From assembly GCF_900177735.1 (NCBI RefSeq), contig NZ_FXBB01000001.1, forward strand, positions 124,001 through 188,000: a stretch of 64,000 nucleotides of DNA, in the 5' to 3' direction. How positions within the stretch are numbered: the stretch's first letter is position 1; the number at the start of each line of letters is the position of its first letter. The DNA is from Dethiosulfovibrio salsuginis. Lineage in GTDB: Bacteria > Synergistota > Synergistia > Synergistales > Dethiosulfovibrionaceae. A program made the translations under genes and the position numbers. The notes below the pieces were generated by a model, which saw only the letters and a list, made by a program, of their open reading frames with translations, did no database searches and was not told the origin of the DNA. This document shows, in pieces, positions 6,990 to 16,588 of the stretch.

Positions 6990-8706
6990 CTTTTTTATCA
7001 CCGTCCCCGAGACCTATTTTCTCCAAAAGAACCATAAGCACAAAAAGCCCTAAATCCAGATCCTGCCGAAGCCTTTTAGGCTCCTGGATAAGCCTATAAA
7101 GCCACTCCATACCGATTTTTTGCCATCCCGCTGGAGCTCTCTTGAGTCGCCCTGACACCACGTCTAGGCTTCCTCCAACCCCTACACCGACAACTCCATC
7201 CATATCAGGAAGATACTTGTCCAGCCAGACATCCTGTTTAGGCATGCCTAAAGCGACGAAAAGGACCTTCGCACCGGAGTCTTTGATCTCCTGAACTACA
7301 TCAAGATCCTCTTCCTCGGAGAAATAACCATCCCTTGATCCTGCGACGACAAGGCCAGGATAAAGTTCAGTTAGCTTTCTTCCCGCTTCATCGGCTACTC
7401 CAGGCTTGCTCCCTAATAGGTAAACCGGCCATCCCTCAGCTGCCGACAACCTGCTTAATCCGTGCATAAAATCTATTCCTGCAACTCGTTCAACTACAGG
7501 AACCCCCAACAGTCTCATAGCCCAGACCAACCCAGCTCCATCGGGAAGAGTCAGCCAGGAACGTTTCACCACATCCCTGTATATTGGGTCTTTTCGAGTA
7601 CGATAGAGGGATAGGGCGTTAGCGGTAACCACCATAGCGGAGGGCTCTAGGTTTATAATTCTGGATCTAGTCTTTGACAGTGCATAATTCATAGAGATAC
7701 CGTCCATAGGTATTCCCCACATGTCCGACGAATCCCTGTAAGACCTAGCCCCTCTAGCGCAGGTGATTCCCACAAAAGAGGAAACTCCAAGGATAAACAG
7801 CAGAATTGGCTTATTACTATCGTCGATGCCCATCTGGACAAAGGACACAATCGCTCCTATGGAGAGACAGAGAAATGTGACGAACTTCACCGCTTTAGGG
7901 TGATCTATCCCTTTATCTATCATCCGATGATAGATGGAAATCCGCCCCCACCCCTTTACCGGAAGAGCCTGGGCTATGAAGCTCAGAGAGGCTTCCGCTA
8001 TCGGCAGAGCGTAGAGCCCCATAGGTATAACCATAATAGCGGTAAAGGTCACGCCTTTCGAGACACCTACTAGAGATGCCCCTGCTACGATTATCCCCCA
8101 AAAAGCAGCTAGAGGCCGTCCTAACTGTCTATAGTTGTGCCCTAGACGACTCCAGAAAACGGCGGTAAATGAAAGTCCGGCAAGGGACATTAAAAAACCT
8201 CCCGCAAGAGACTGGCCGGACAGCGAAGAAACCAAAAGTGCTAGAGAGAACCCTACTCCAAGCAGATGGCCCGCCAATCCAGGAATATAATCCAGTTTCT
8301 GAAAAAGCAGAGGAAACAAGGTCACCCAAACAGCGGTCAACAGAAAAGAGCTGTAGTGCGAAAGATAGAGGTATTCACCGTTGGATAATCCTATAAAATA
8401 GATCCTAGGTCCCATAGCGGCAAAACATAAGCCAACTGCCCCAAGAAGCCAGGATAAATTTTTACCTGGAGATGTATGTTGAGCCATTCCAATGACCGCA
8501 CCTAATGTGGCCATCGCAACCACTACTTTTATAGGTTCACTGCCCGACCAAAGGGCGAATAGAATCCACCCTGCGACCAAGGACAGGTCTCTCATGTAGA
8601 AATACCTCTCCCTCGACAAGGACCTTCTATATATTTTTTGAAGAAAAAAAGACGCTACGACCAAGCCCATGAGGGCAAATATAGCGTACGCAATAACATT
8701 ATTCAT
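6970..8706 (-). CDS. Fusion of degenerate MraY/WecA-like membrane domain and WecG/TagA/CpsF glycosyltransferase
   Basis: 578 residues. Residues about 332-555 form a WecG/TagA/CpsF (GT26) domain with intact motifs: VVTANALS, LPDGAGLVWA (the Asp is the proposed base), RVAGIDF, GVGVGGSLDVVSGRLKRAP and GMEWLYRLIQEPKR. Such enzymes add a sugar, classically ManNAc, to undecaprenyl-PP-GlcNAc at the inner membrane face. Residues 1-320 are multi-spanning and follow the layout of lipid-carrier GlcNAc-1-phosphate transferases, most clearly in IPMGLYALPIAEASLSFI and SIYHRMIDKGIDHPKAV (compare the HHR loop of WecA). The catalytic aspartate motifs are gone: the positions for the DD, NxxDGxDGL and MGDxGS motifs read GMAQHTS, LFQKLDYIPGLA and QLGRPLA. 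I chose ATG 8706 because GGGAGGG lies eight bases before it; a GTG further upstream lacks a site. The gene overlaps the CBS gene. Confidence 0.85.
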   Translation of the reverse strand: MNNVIAYAIFALMGLVVASFFLQKIYRRSLSRERYFYMRDLSLVAGWILFALWSGSEPIKVVVAMATLGAVIGMAQHTSPGKNLSWLLGAVGLCFAAMGPRIYFIGLSNGEYLYLSHYSSFLLTAVWVTLFPLLFQKLDYIPGLAGHLLGVGFSLALLVSSLSGQSLAGGFLMSLAGLSFTAVFWSRLGHNYRQLGRPLAAFWGIIVAGASLVGVSKGVTFTAIMVIPMGLYALPIAEASLSFIAQALPVKGWGRISIYHRMIDKGIDHPKAVKFVTFLCLSIGAIVSFVQMGIDDSNKPILLFILGVSSFVGITCARGARSYRDSSDMWGIPMDGISMNYALSKTRSRIINLEPSAMVVTANALSLYRTRKDPIYRDVVKRSWLTLPDGAGLVWAMRLLGVPVVERVAGIDFMHGLSRLSAAEGWPVYLLGSKPGVADEAGRKLTELYPGLVVAGSRDGYFSEEEDLDVVQEIKDSGAKVLFVALGMPKQDVWLDKYLPDMDGVVGVGVGGSLDVVSGRLKRAPAGWQKIGMEWLYRLIQEPKRLRQDLDLGLFVLMVLLEKIGLGDGDKKDEKLRS

Positions 8707-8765
8707 GGCGAGTCCCTCCCTAAAATTCACAAGTAGGCACTAAAAAAAGACCTCCTCACCATGCC

Positions 8766-8774
8766 ATTGTACCA
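8766..8774 (-). promoter_or_regulatory. Candidate extended -10 promoter for ATPase operon 1
   Basis: On the minus strand the sequence TGGTACAAT (extended -10, TGnTACAAT) lies about 60 bases before the start of the glycosyltransferase gene, just beyond the serS terminator hairpin. No convincing -35 at 16-18 bases is visible; a TTGTGG is 20 bases away and overlaps the hairpin. This is the only gap in which a promoter for operon 1 could sit. Confidence 0.35.
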
Positions 8775-8793
8775 GCGGATCTATCCTTTTTCC

Positions 8794-8829
8794 ACAACGC
8801 CGCCGATCTAAAGGGATCGGCGGCGTTGT
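8794..8829 (-). terminator. Strong hairpin after serS, terminator-like
   Basis: A perfect 15-bp stem (8794-8808 with 8815-8829, core CGCCGCCGATC) with a six-base loop, six bases beyond the serS stop. The stem is GC-rich, but the minus-strand sequence after it is GGAAAAAGG rather than a T-run. It may therefore stop or pause polymerase poorly, or depend on Rho. It separates the rib/serS operon from ATPase operon 1. Confidence 0.6.
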
Positions 8830-8834
8830 CCCCC

Positions 8835-10596
<1,762 letters not shown>

Positions 10597-10609
10597 TTCC
10601 GTTACCTCC

Positions 10610-11860
10610 TTACTTGAGCAGATCTTTCAAGTGGAGCAGATGCCCCATCTGATCTTCTTTTGTGCTTAAATATCGCCTATTATACACGTTAGGTTCGATC
10701 ACGAGAGGAACTCTTTCGGTTATGGTAATACCGTAACCCTCCAGCCCCACGACCTTAAGAGGGTTGTTGGTCAAGAGCCTTATAGAGGAAAGCCCTAAGT
10801 CCTGAAGAACCTGAGCGCCTATACCGTAATCCCTTAAATCTGGCTTATGACCTAAGGCAACGTTCGCCTCCACGGTATCCATGCCCTCCTCCTGAAGTTT
10901 GTAGGCTTTGAGCTTCTCCAGTAGACCTATTCCTCTGCCTTCTTGGCGCATGTAGAGGACCACCCCTTTTCCCTCTTTTTCGACCATGCTTAGTGCGGAG
11001 TGTAGCTGAGGCCCACAATCACATCTCAGAGAGCCAAACACGTCTCCGGTCATACACTCGGAATGAACTCTAACTAAAATCGAATCGCCTTCCCGAACAT
11101 CGCCTTTTACCAAGGCGATGTGCAGACGATCTACCTGGTCGTCTAAAAGGCTCCTGTAGGCGTGGGCCTGAAAATCACCGTATTCGGTGGGAAGTCTTAT
11201 TTCAGCGACCTTCTCGACTAGCTTGGTCCTGATCGTCCTGTGCCTTATAAGATCCTGTATGGATATGACCTTTAGACCGTGTTTTTTTGAGAATTCGATA
11301 AGATCTGGAAATCGAGCCATAGATCCGTCGTCTTTTATTATCTCGCATATAACACCTGCCGGCTCCAATCCCGCCATCGAGGCCAGGTCCACCGCCGCCT
11401 CGGTGTGTCCCGACCTCCTGAGCACACCACCGGATCTGGCCACCAGAGGGAATATATGCCCAGGCCTCATAAACATATCCGCAGAAGAACCTCTATCCGA
11501 TAGAGCTCTGGCGGTCATAGCCCTTTCTTCCGCAGAGATCCCTGTAGAAGTACCCTCTTTTAAATCCACACTTACGGTAAAAGCGGTACCCTGACGGTCT
11601 CCACCTCGCTCCACCATAGGGGTAAGGCCTACCCTGGCAGCCTGTTTCTCGGTTATAGGGACACATACAAGGCCTCTGCCGTAACGTATCATAAAGTTTA
11701 TCGACTGTGCCGTAGCGTATTGAGCGGCCATCACCAGATCCCCTTCGTTCTCTCTCTCCTCGTCGTCTACGACTATAACCATTTTACCCTGTGATACATC
11801 CTCTATAGCCTCATCGATAGAGGAAAGAAAGCTGTCTCTGGTCTCCACGATATTCACCAT
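10610..11860 (-). CDS. ribBA: Bifunctional DHBP synthase / GTP cyclohydrolase II
   Basis: Makes both riboflavin precursors, from ribulose 5-phosphate and from GTP. 416 residues. The N-terminal RibB half (1-205) shows the acidic metal site [15 protein letters not shown] and RPGHIFPL. The C-terminal RibA half (about 210-400) shows the zinc cysteines in [20 protein letters not shown] and the [12 protein letters not shown] loop. The start ATG overlaps the ribE stop by 7 bases, so translation is probably coupled. Confidence 0.98.
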   Translation of the reverse strand: MVNIVETRDSFLSSIDEAIEDVSQGKMVIVVDDEERENEGDLVMAAQYATAQSINFMIRYGRGLVCVPITEKQAARVGLTPMVERGGDRQGTAFTVSVDLKEGTSTGISAEERAMTARALSDRGSSADMFMRPGHIFPLVARSGGVLRRSGHTEAAVDLASMAGLEPAGVICEIIKDDGSMARFPDLIEFSKKHGLKVISIQDLIRHRTIRTKLVEKVAEIRLPTEYGDFQAHAYRSLLDDQVDRLHIALVKGDVREGDSILVRVHSECMTGDVFGSLRCDCGPQLHSALSMVEKEGKGVVLYMRQEGRGIGLLEKLKAYKLQEEGMDTVEANVALGHKPDLRDYGIGAQVLQDLGLSSIRLLTNNPLKVVGLEGYGITITERVPLVIEPNVYNRRYLSTKEDQMGHLLHLKDLLK

Positions 11861-12504
11861 CCCATCTCTTTAAGTTGGTTCATCGAAATACCTTTTAGGG
11901 GATTATTACCTTCACTGCCTGGCCCAAGTAGAGACTCTACGTATCTGGCTATAATGTCCACCTCCAGGTTAAGACGATCACCTACCGTCGCCGTCCTCAA
12001 CGTCGTTTCACCTATGGTAGTAGGTATCAAGGCGATTGAAAATTTACAGTCCTTTTTTTCAGCTACCGTAAGACTTACGCCGTCGAGGCAGATAGATCCT
12101 TTGGTAACCACGTATTTTTGCAGATGCTCAGGAACTCTAAAGGTCAGCCACCAAGATCTACCGATAACCTTTTTCCCGACAATCTCGGCGATACCGTCTA
12201 CGTGGCCTGTCACCATGTGACCGTCGAGCCTGGAGGACAGGCACAGAGCCCTCTCCAGGTTTACCTCGCTGCCGGGCTTCATGGTCGAAAATTTTGTTTT
12301 ACCCATAGTCTCGTCGGTCACCTCGACGGTAAAGGCTCTGTCGTTAAAGGAACACACGGTCAGACAGGCACCGGATAAGGCTACCGATTGGCCTAAGTAC
12401 AGCTCAGGAGCTATCTCAGGAGATGTGACCGATAGGACATAAACCCCATCGCCTTTGGTTATTTTATCTATCCTTCCGACCGCTTCAACAAGTCCAGTGA
12501 ACAA
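11854..12504 (-). CDS. ribE: Riboflavin synthase, alpha chain
   Basis: Last step of riboflavin synthesis: dismutation of two lumazine molecules. 216 residues made of two similar lumazine-binding barrels, the first opening with the family-typical [11 protein letters not shown] and the second beginning near residue 100 ([14 protein letters not shown] in the junction). The start is TTG at 12504, because the MFTGLVE opening is canonical and GAGGGGG precedes it. It overlaps the end of ribD by 37 bases. Confidence 0.97.
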   Translation of the reverse strand: MFTGLVEAVGRIDKITKGDGVYVLSVTSPEIAPELYLGQSVALSGACLTVCSFNDRAFTVEVTDETMGKTKFSTMKPGSEVNLERALCLSSRLDGHMVTGHVDGIAEIVGKKVIGRSWWLTFRVPEHLQKYVVTKGSICLDGVSLTVAEKKDCKFSIALIPTTIGETTLRTATVGDRLNLEVDIIARYVESLLGPGSEGNNPLKGISMNQLKEMGW

Positions 12505-13508
12505 GGAAATACCCCCTCAAACCAAAGATCCTCCGACTGCCTCTTTACAGACAGGGTTCTCACGCCGAGGGCCTCCTCCATAGAGCCTATGGATAGACAG
12601 GAGGCAACGGAGACGCCTTCTCCCATTATCTTAGGGGCTATAAATAGCGATAGCTCGTCAGCCAGACCCTCACACAGAAAAGAGGATATCACCGCTCCCC
12701 CTCCCTCCACCATCAGCCGCCGAATCCCTCTTCGGTGTAGATCTAGGAGAATATTTTTCAGGCCCTCTCTTTTGATAAAACCATCGTCGTAGACGATGGT
12801 CCTGGAGTCGGACCGAATTTTGCGGTCATCCCCCACGGTCCCAAGTATCACCGGAACGGGAGAAGGCCCAGCGACCTCTCTGACCGTGAGGGAGGGGTCG
12901 TCGGATATAACCGTTCCCTTTCCAACCAGTATACCGTCGTTTTGGGACCTTAAGAGATGGGCCTTTACCCTGGAAAGCTCACCGGATATCCATCGACTTG
13001 ATCCATCTTTAAGGGCGATTTTGCCGTCCAGGCCTACCGCCGCCTTTATGGTTACCCAGGGCATGGATGTGAGTGCGCCCTTTATAAATCCTCTGTTGAG
13101 CCATCTGGCCTCGTCCTCCAGTAGGCCTACCGAAACTTCGATACCGGAGGTCCTGAGCAAATCGAGACCTCTGCCCATTACCCTCTCGTCTGGGTCGACC
13201 GTGGCGACTACGCAACGGGATATGCCCCTTTCAACCAAAGCGGGAGCGCAGGGAGGGGTCTTGCCCCTATGGGAGCAGGGCTCAAGGGTCACGTACACCG
13301 TCGAGCCAAAGCTGTGATTGCCCGCCATGGAGAGAGCCTCTACCTCGGCGTGGGGACCGCCCCATCTTCGGTGGTATCCCTCCCCAACGACTATACCCTC
13401 TTTCACTATCACACATCCGACCATAGGGTTAGGCGAGGTGAAGCCCGTCCCTCTCATCGCAAGGCTCAAGGCCCTTCTCATATAGATTTGGTCGTCCACT
13501 CTAGTCAT
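12468..13508 (-). CDS. ribD: Bifunctional riboflavin deaminase-reductase
   Basis: Second and third steps from GTP: pyrimidine deaminase (about 1-145) and NADPH-dependent reductase (146-346). The deaminase zinc site is visible as GGPHAEVEAL and EPCSHRGKTPPC. The reductase half shows VTIKAAVGLDGKIALKDGSS and the nucleotide-binding region MVEGGGAVISSFL. I chose ATG 13508, which has GGGGGTGAG immediately upstream; TTG 13523 is in frame but less likely. The gene overlaps the uvrC stop by 8 bases, so the rib genes appear to be expressed with uvrC. No riboswitch is seen in front of them. Confidence 0.96.
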   Translation of the reverse strand: MTRVDDQIYMRRALSLAMRGTGFTSPNPMVGCVIVKEGIVVGEGYHRRWGGPHAEVEALSMAGNHSFGSTVYVTLEPCSHRGKTPPCAPALVERGISRCVVATVDPDERVMGRGLDLLRTSGIEVSVGLLEDEARWLNRGFIKGALTSMPWVTIKAAVGLDGKIALKDGSSRWISGELSRVKAHLLRSQNDGILVGKGTVISDDPSLTVREVAGPSPVPVILGTVGDDRKIRSDSRTIVYDDGFIKREGLKNILLDLHRRGIRRLMVEGGGAVISSFLCEGLADELSLFIAPKIMGEGVSVASCLSIGSMEEALGVRTLSVKRQSEDLWFEGVFPCSLDLLKRSEG

Positions 13509-14958
13509 TATTCTCACCCCCAAGGTGCTTCAATATATTTTTAGCGTGTTTAGGTCCTATTCCCGATACCTGAGACAGCTCTTCCTCCGTAAGGGCGGAT
13601 ATCCTCTGGACGCTACCGAACCTTGCCAGGAGAGATGCGGCCCTGTGCTTGCCTATTCCTGGGATATCCTCCAGGGCCGACCTCTTGAGCCTTTCCTGTC
13701 TCTTGGATCTATGGGTTGTGATAGCGTACCGGTGAGACTCGTCCCTTATCCTCTGTAAGAGCCTTAGAACCGGATCGTTACGGTCTAGGGCTATAGGCTC
13801 GTCGGATCCCTGTCGAAAGATCAGCTCATCCCTCTTCGCCAAAGAGATCATTGGTATGGAGAGCCCTAGCTCGGCCAGGGCAAGTTCTGCGAACCTCAGC
13901 TGTTCTGGCCCTCCATCGATCAATATCAGCTGAGGAAGAGGGGATTCTCCCTTAAGGCACCTTTGATATCTTCGGAGAACCGTTTCCCTCATAGACCTAA
14001 AATCGTCTATACCCTGAACCTCTCTTATCGCAAAACGCCTGTAAAGGGATGGGTTGGATATTCCCTGCTCGAAGACCACCACTACCCCGTAGGTCTCATG
14101 TCCCGAGGAGTGGGATATATCAAAACCGTCTATCCTCCATGGAACGGTAGCAAGGCCCAGTAGCTCCTGAAGCCTGGACAGGACCTGCCATGTATCTTCG
14201 TCAAGATCGGAGGACAAAGTCGCCGAGACCTTCTGTCTTGAGAAACGCCACAAGGCCCGGAGCGTGTCCCGTAATCTGGCGGCCTCCTCAAAATCCATAT
14301 TTACCGCGGCCTGGTCCATCCTCTTTCTCAGCCTTGTGGTCACGTCCAACGTCTGGCCTCTTAGAAGCAAAATGACGTCGTCCAGGACGTCGTTATAGCG
14401 GGATTTAGAGCACAGATTTGAACAGGGAGCGAGACACTTTCCCAAAGAATGCCTGATACAGGGCCTTTTCAGCCTCGTCTTCGTCAGGTCGTATTTACAT
14501 ATTCTTAAGGGAAAATACCTCTCCACCAGCCGTAAAAGGTGCCTGAGCTCCCCTGCGCTTATAAAGGGACCTATATGTGTCCCCTCCCCCTTTCTCAAGG
14601 TAACCACAAGCCTGGGAAAGGCCTCGTCGGTCACCTGGACGTAGGGATACCTCTCGTTCATCTTAAGATCGACATTAAAAAAGGGCATGATCTTCTTTAT
14701 CAGCCTTGACTCGACTATGAGAGCCTCCGCCTCCGTCTCGGTCCTGACGGTGGAGATATCCTCGATGGATTCGACCAATTTTCTAAGCCTAGGCGAGGCA
14801 AAGCCGGAATGGCGGAAATAGGACGAAACCCTTTTTCTTAGAGATTTGGCCTTGCCGACGTAAATTACCTTTCCCGAAAAGTCGTGCATCAGATAGACCC
14901 CTGGCTTGTCCGGAAAGGTCTTTATCAGCGATTTCAGCCTATCAAGCCTGTCAATCAT
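13501..14958 (-). CDS. uvrC: Excinuclease ABC subunit C, compact form
   Basis: Dual-incision nuclease of nucleotide excision repair. 485 residues, against roughly 590-620 in most bacteria. In order: GIY-YIG nuclease (about 15-92, PGVYLMHDFSGKVIYVGKAK), a four-cysteine patch (about 167-183), UVR motif for UvrB binding (about 205-240), RNase H-like nuclease (about 275-420) with the expected catalytic residues Asp280, Asp348 and His409, and a C-terminal helix-hairpin-helix pair (430-480). The region between UVR and nuclease domains is only about 35 residues instead of about 150. All catalytic motifs are intact and the frame is unbroken, so this looks like a genuine compact variant. ATG follows AGGGGGG. 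Confidence 0.95.
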   Translation of the reverse strand: MIDRLDRLKSLIKTFPDKPGVYLMHDFSGKVIYVGKAKSLRKRVSSYFRHSGFASPRLRKLVESIEDISTVRTETEAEALIVESRLIKKIMPFFNVDLKMNERYPYVQVTDEAFPRLVVTLRKGEGTHIGPFISAGELRHLLRLVERYFPLRICKYDLTKTRLKRPCIRHSLGKCLAPCSNLCSKSRYNDVLDDVILLLRGQTLDVTTRLRKRMDQAAVNMDFEEAARLRDTLRALWRFSRQKVSATLSSDLDEDTWQVLSRLQELLGLATVPWRIDGFDISHSSGHETYGVVVVFEQGISNPSLYRRFAIREVQGIDDFRSMRETVLRRYQRCLKGESPLPQLILIDGGPEQLRFAELALAELGLSIPMISLAKRDELIFRQGSDEPIALDRNDPVLRLLQRIRDESHRYAITTHRSKRQERLKRSALEDIPGIGKHRAASLLARFGSVQRISALTEEELSQVSGIGPKHAKNILKHLGGENND

Positions 14959-14992
14959 TGTATCCCCCCTAAAAGCTACTTTTTTGAAGAAG

Positions 14993-15020
14993 TGTCAAAA
15001 CCTCAGATGGACAGTATAAT
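14993..15020 (+). promoter_or_regulatory. Promoter of cysS (divergent with uvrC)
   Basis: A perfect -10 TATAAT at 15015-15020 with a weak -35 TGTCAA 16 bases upstream, about 60 bases before the cysS start. On the other strand the same bases read TATACT (15013-15018), which could serve as the -10 for uvrC. Overlapping divergent promoters are therefore possible in this 118-base gap. Confidence 0.65.
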
Positions 15021-15076
15021 CATGGCAACCAGGGAAATCCAGTTCCCCTAATCGATAAAGATGGAGGTTTAAAGCG

Positions 15077-16483
15077 ATGCTCTCACTGTACAACGATTTA
15101 ACTAGAAAAAAGGAGCCCTTCGTGCCCGTTCAAGAGGGAAAAGTGGGCTTTTATAGCTGTGGTCCAACGGTTTACGACTACTTTCATATAGGAAACGCCC
15201 GTCCCTTCATCGTATTCGACGTACTGCGCCGATACATGGAGTTCTCCGGCTACGAGGTTACCTTCGTTCAGAACTTCACCGACGTGGACGACAAGATGAT
15301 AAACCGTGCCAACGAAATGGGCATAACCATGGCTGAGCTGGCCGACAAAACCATAGCGGACTATTTTGAGGACGCCGACGCCCTGGGAATAAAGAGGGCT
15401 ACGGTCTACCCCAGGGCCACCGAACATATCGAAGAGATAATAGCCTTGGTTAAAAAGTTACAAGACACCGGCCACGCCTACGAAGTGGACGGGGTCGTTT
15501 ACTTCGACGTGTCCAGCTTTCCGAGCTACTGCAAACTATCCGGTCAGAACCTGGAGGAACTTCAGTCGGGATCCAGGGTTGAAGTGAACAGCTTCAAGAA
15601 AAACCCCCTTGATTTCGTGCTCTGGAAGGCCAAGAAGCCCGGCGAGCCCTCATGGGATAGCCCATGGGGACCGGGACGGCCGGGATGGCACATAGAGTGC
15701 AGTGCCATGGCGATGAAATATCTGGGCAACACCCTGGACGTCCACTCCGGCGGCACGGACCTCATATTCCCCCACCATGAGAACGAGATAGCCCAGGCGG
15801 AGGCCGCCACAGGAGAGCCTTTCGTCAAATACTGGATCCACAACGAGTATATACTCATAGACAAGGAAAAAATGTCCAAATCTCTGGGCAACTTCATGAC
15901 CGCAAGGGAGGCGAGAAAACACTACTCTCCCATGGCCATAAGGATGTTTATGCTGAGTGCCCACTACAGATCTCCGGTCAATTTCGGTCCCGATGGCATA
16001 CAGCAGGCGGCGGCGGCCCTTGAGAGACTTCACAACTGCTGGAGCGACTTCACCTACGCCGTAGCCAACCGCCAGCAGAGCACAGGAGAGGTAGATATAA
16101 TCCTCCAGTTCATGGAAAAGCACAGAGAGGATTTTATCTCCGCCATGGACGACGACTTTAACACCGCAGGGGCCTTAGGACACGTCTTCGAGGCCGTCTC
16201 CACCGTCAACGGATACCTCAAGAACTCCGATACTCTGGACAAAAGGGTTATAGACAAAGTGGATCGCTTTTTTAAAGACATAGACGAAGTAATGGGCCTA
16301 CTGAGAATCGACTCAAAATCTGAAAGCGACGATTCGGAGATAGAGGCTCTGATAGCACGGAGACTGGAAGCCAGGGCAAACAAGGATTTTACGACCTCCG
16401 ATGCCATAAGGGATCAGCTAGCCTCGAAGGGTATCATCCTTGAGGACACCCCTCAGGGAACCAAGTGGAAAAGGAAAATATAG
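15077..16483 (+). CDS. cysS: Cysteinyl-tRNA synthetase
   Basis: Class I synthetase, 468 residues, the usual length, that charges tRNA-Cys. The active site shows the HIGH-type motif HIGN (37-40) just after a zinc cysteine in FYSCGPTVYDY, further zinc ligands in GWHIECSAMA and FPHHENEIAQAE, and the KMSKS loop as KEKMSKSLGN near residue 265. Insertion and anticodon-binding helices follow. The ATG has GGAGG eight bases upstream. It is monocistronic: its own promoter lies before it and a good terminator after it. It is one of only three protein genes on the plus strand here. Confidence 0.98.
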   Translation: MLSLYNDLTRKKEPFVPVQEGKVGFYSCGPTVYDYFHIGNARPFIVFDVLRRYMEFSGYEVTFVQNFTDVDDKMINRANEMGITMAELADKTIADYFEDADALGIKRATVYPRATEHIEEIIALVKKLQDTGHAYEVDGVVYFDVSSFPSYCKLSGQNLEELQSGSRVEVNSFKKNPLDFVLWKAKKPGEPSWDSPWGPGRPGWHIECSAMAMKYLGNTLDVHSGGTDLIFPHHENEIAQAEAATGEPFVKYWIHNEYILIDKEKMSKSLGNFMTAREARKHYSPMAIRMFMLSAHYRSPVNFGPDGIQQAAAALERLHNCWSDFTYAVANRQQSTGEVDIILQFMEKHREDFISAMDDDFNTAGALGHVFEAVSTVNGYLKNSDTLDKRVIDKVDRFFKDIDEVMGLLRIDSKSESDDSEIEALIARRLEARANKDFTTSDAIRDQLASKGIILEDTPQGTKWKRKI

Positions 16484-16490
16484 CGACCTT

Positions 16491-16515
16491 AAAGCGGCTT
16501 CGGCCGCTTTTTTTT
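16491..16515 (+). terminator. Intrinsic terminator after cysS
   Basis: Eight-base stem AAAGCGGC / GCCGCTTT closed by a stable TTCG tetraloop and followed by a run of T, seven bases after the cysS stop. Textbook intrinsic terminator. Confidence 0.95.
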
Positions 16516-16525
16516 GTCAGAGCCA

Positions 16526-16554
16526 TTGACTGACCAAAGCTGACCTTGTAAAAT
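16526..16554 (+). promoter_or_regulatory. Sigma70-type promoter of clpB
   Basis: TTGACT (16526-16531), 17-base spacer, TAAAAT (16549-16554), about 35 bases before the clpB ATG. No CIRCE inverted repeat or other obvious heat-shock operator is visible in the gap, so the sequence gives no hint how stress induction would work. Confidence 0.85.
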
Positions 16555-16588
16555 AGCGTCAAGATTGGTCAGAAAGGAGCTGTCCTAT

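Noticed and set aside
12796-13317. Plus-strand open frame of 173 codons opposite ribD
   Set aside because: Antisense to ribD with Ser/Pro/Thr-rich composition typical of shadow frames.
13501-14958. uvrC as a frameshifted pseudogene
   Set aside because: The frame is continuous, start and ribosome-binding site are good, and all catalytic residues and the HhH end are present; the missing part is a clean internal absence.
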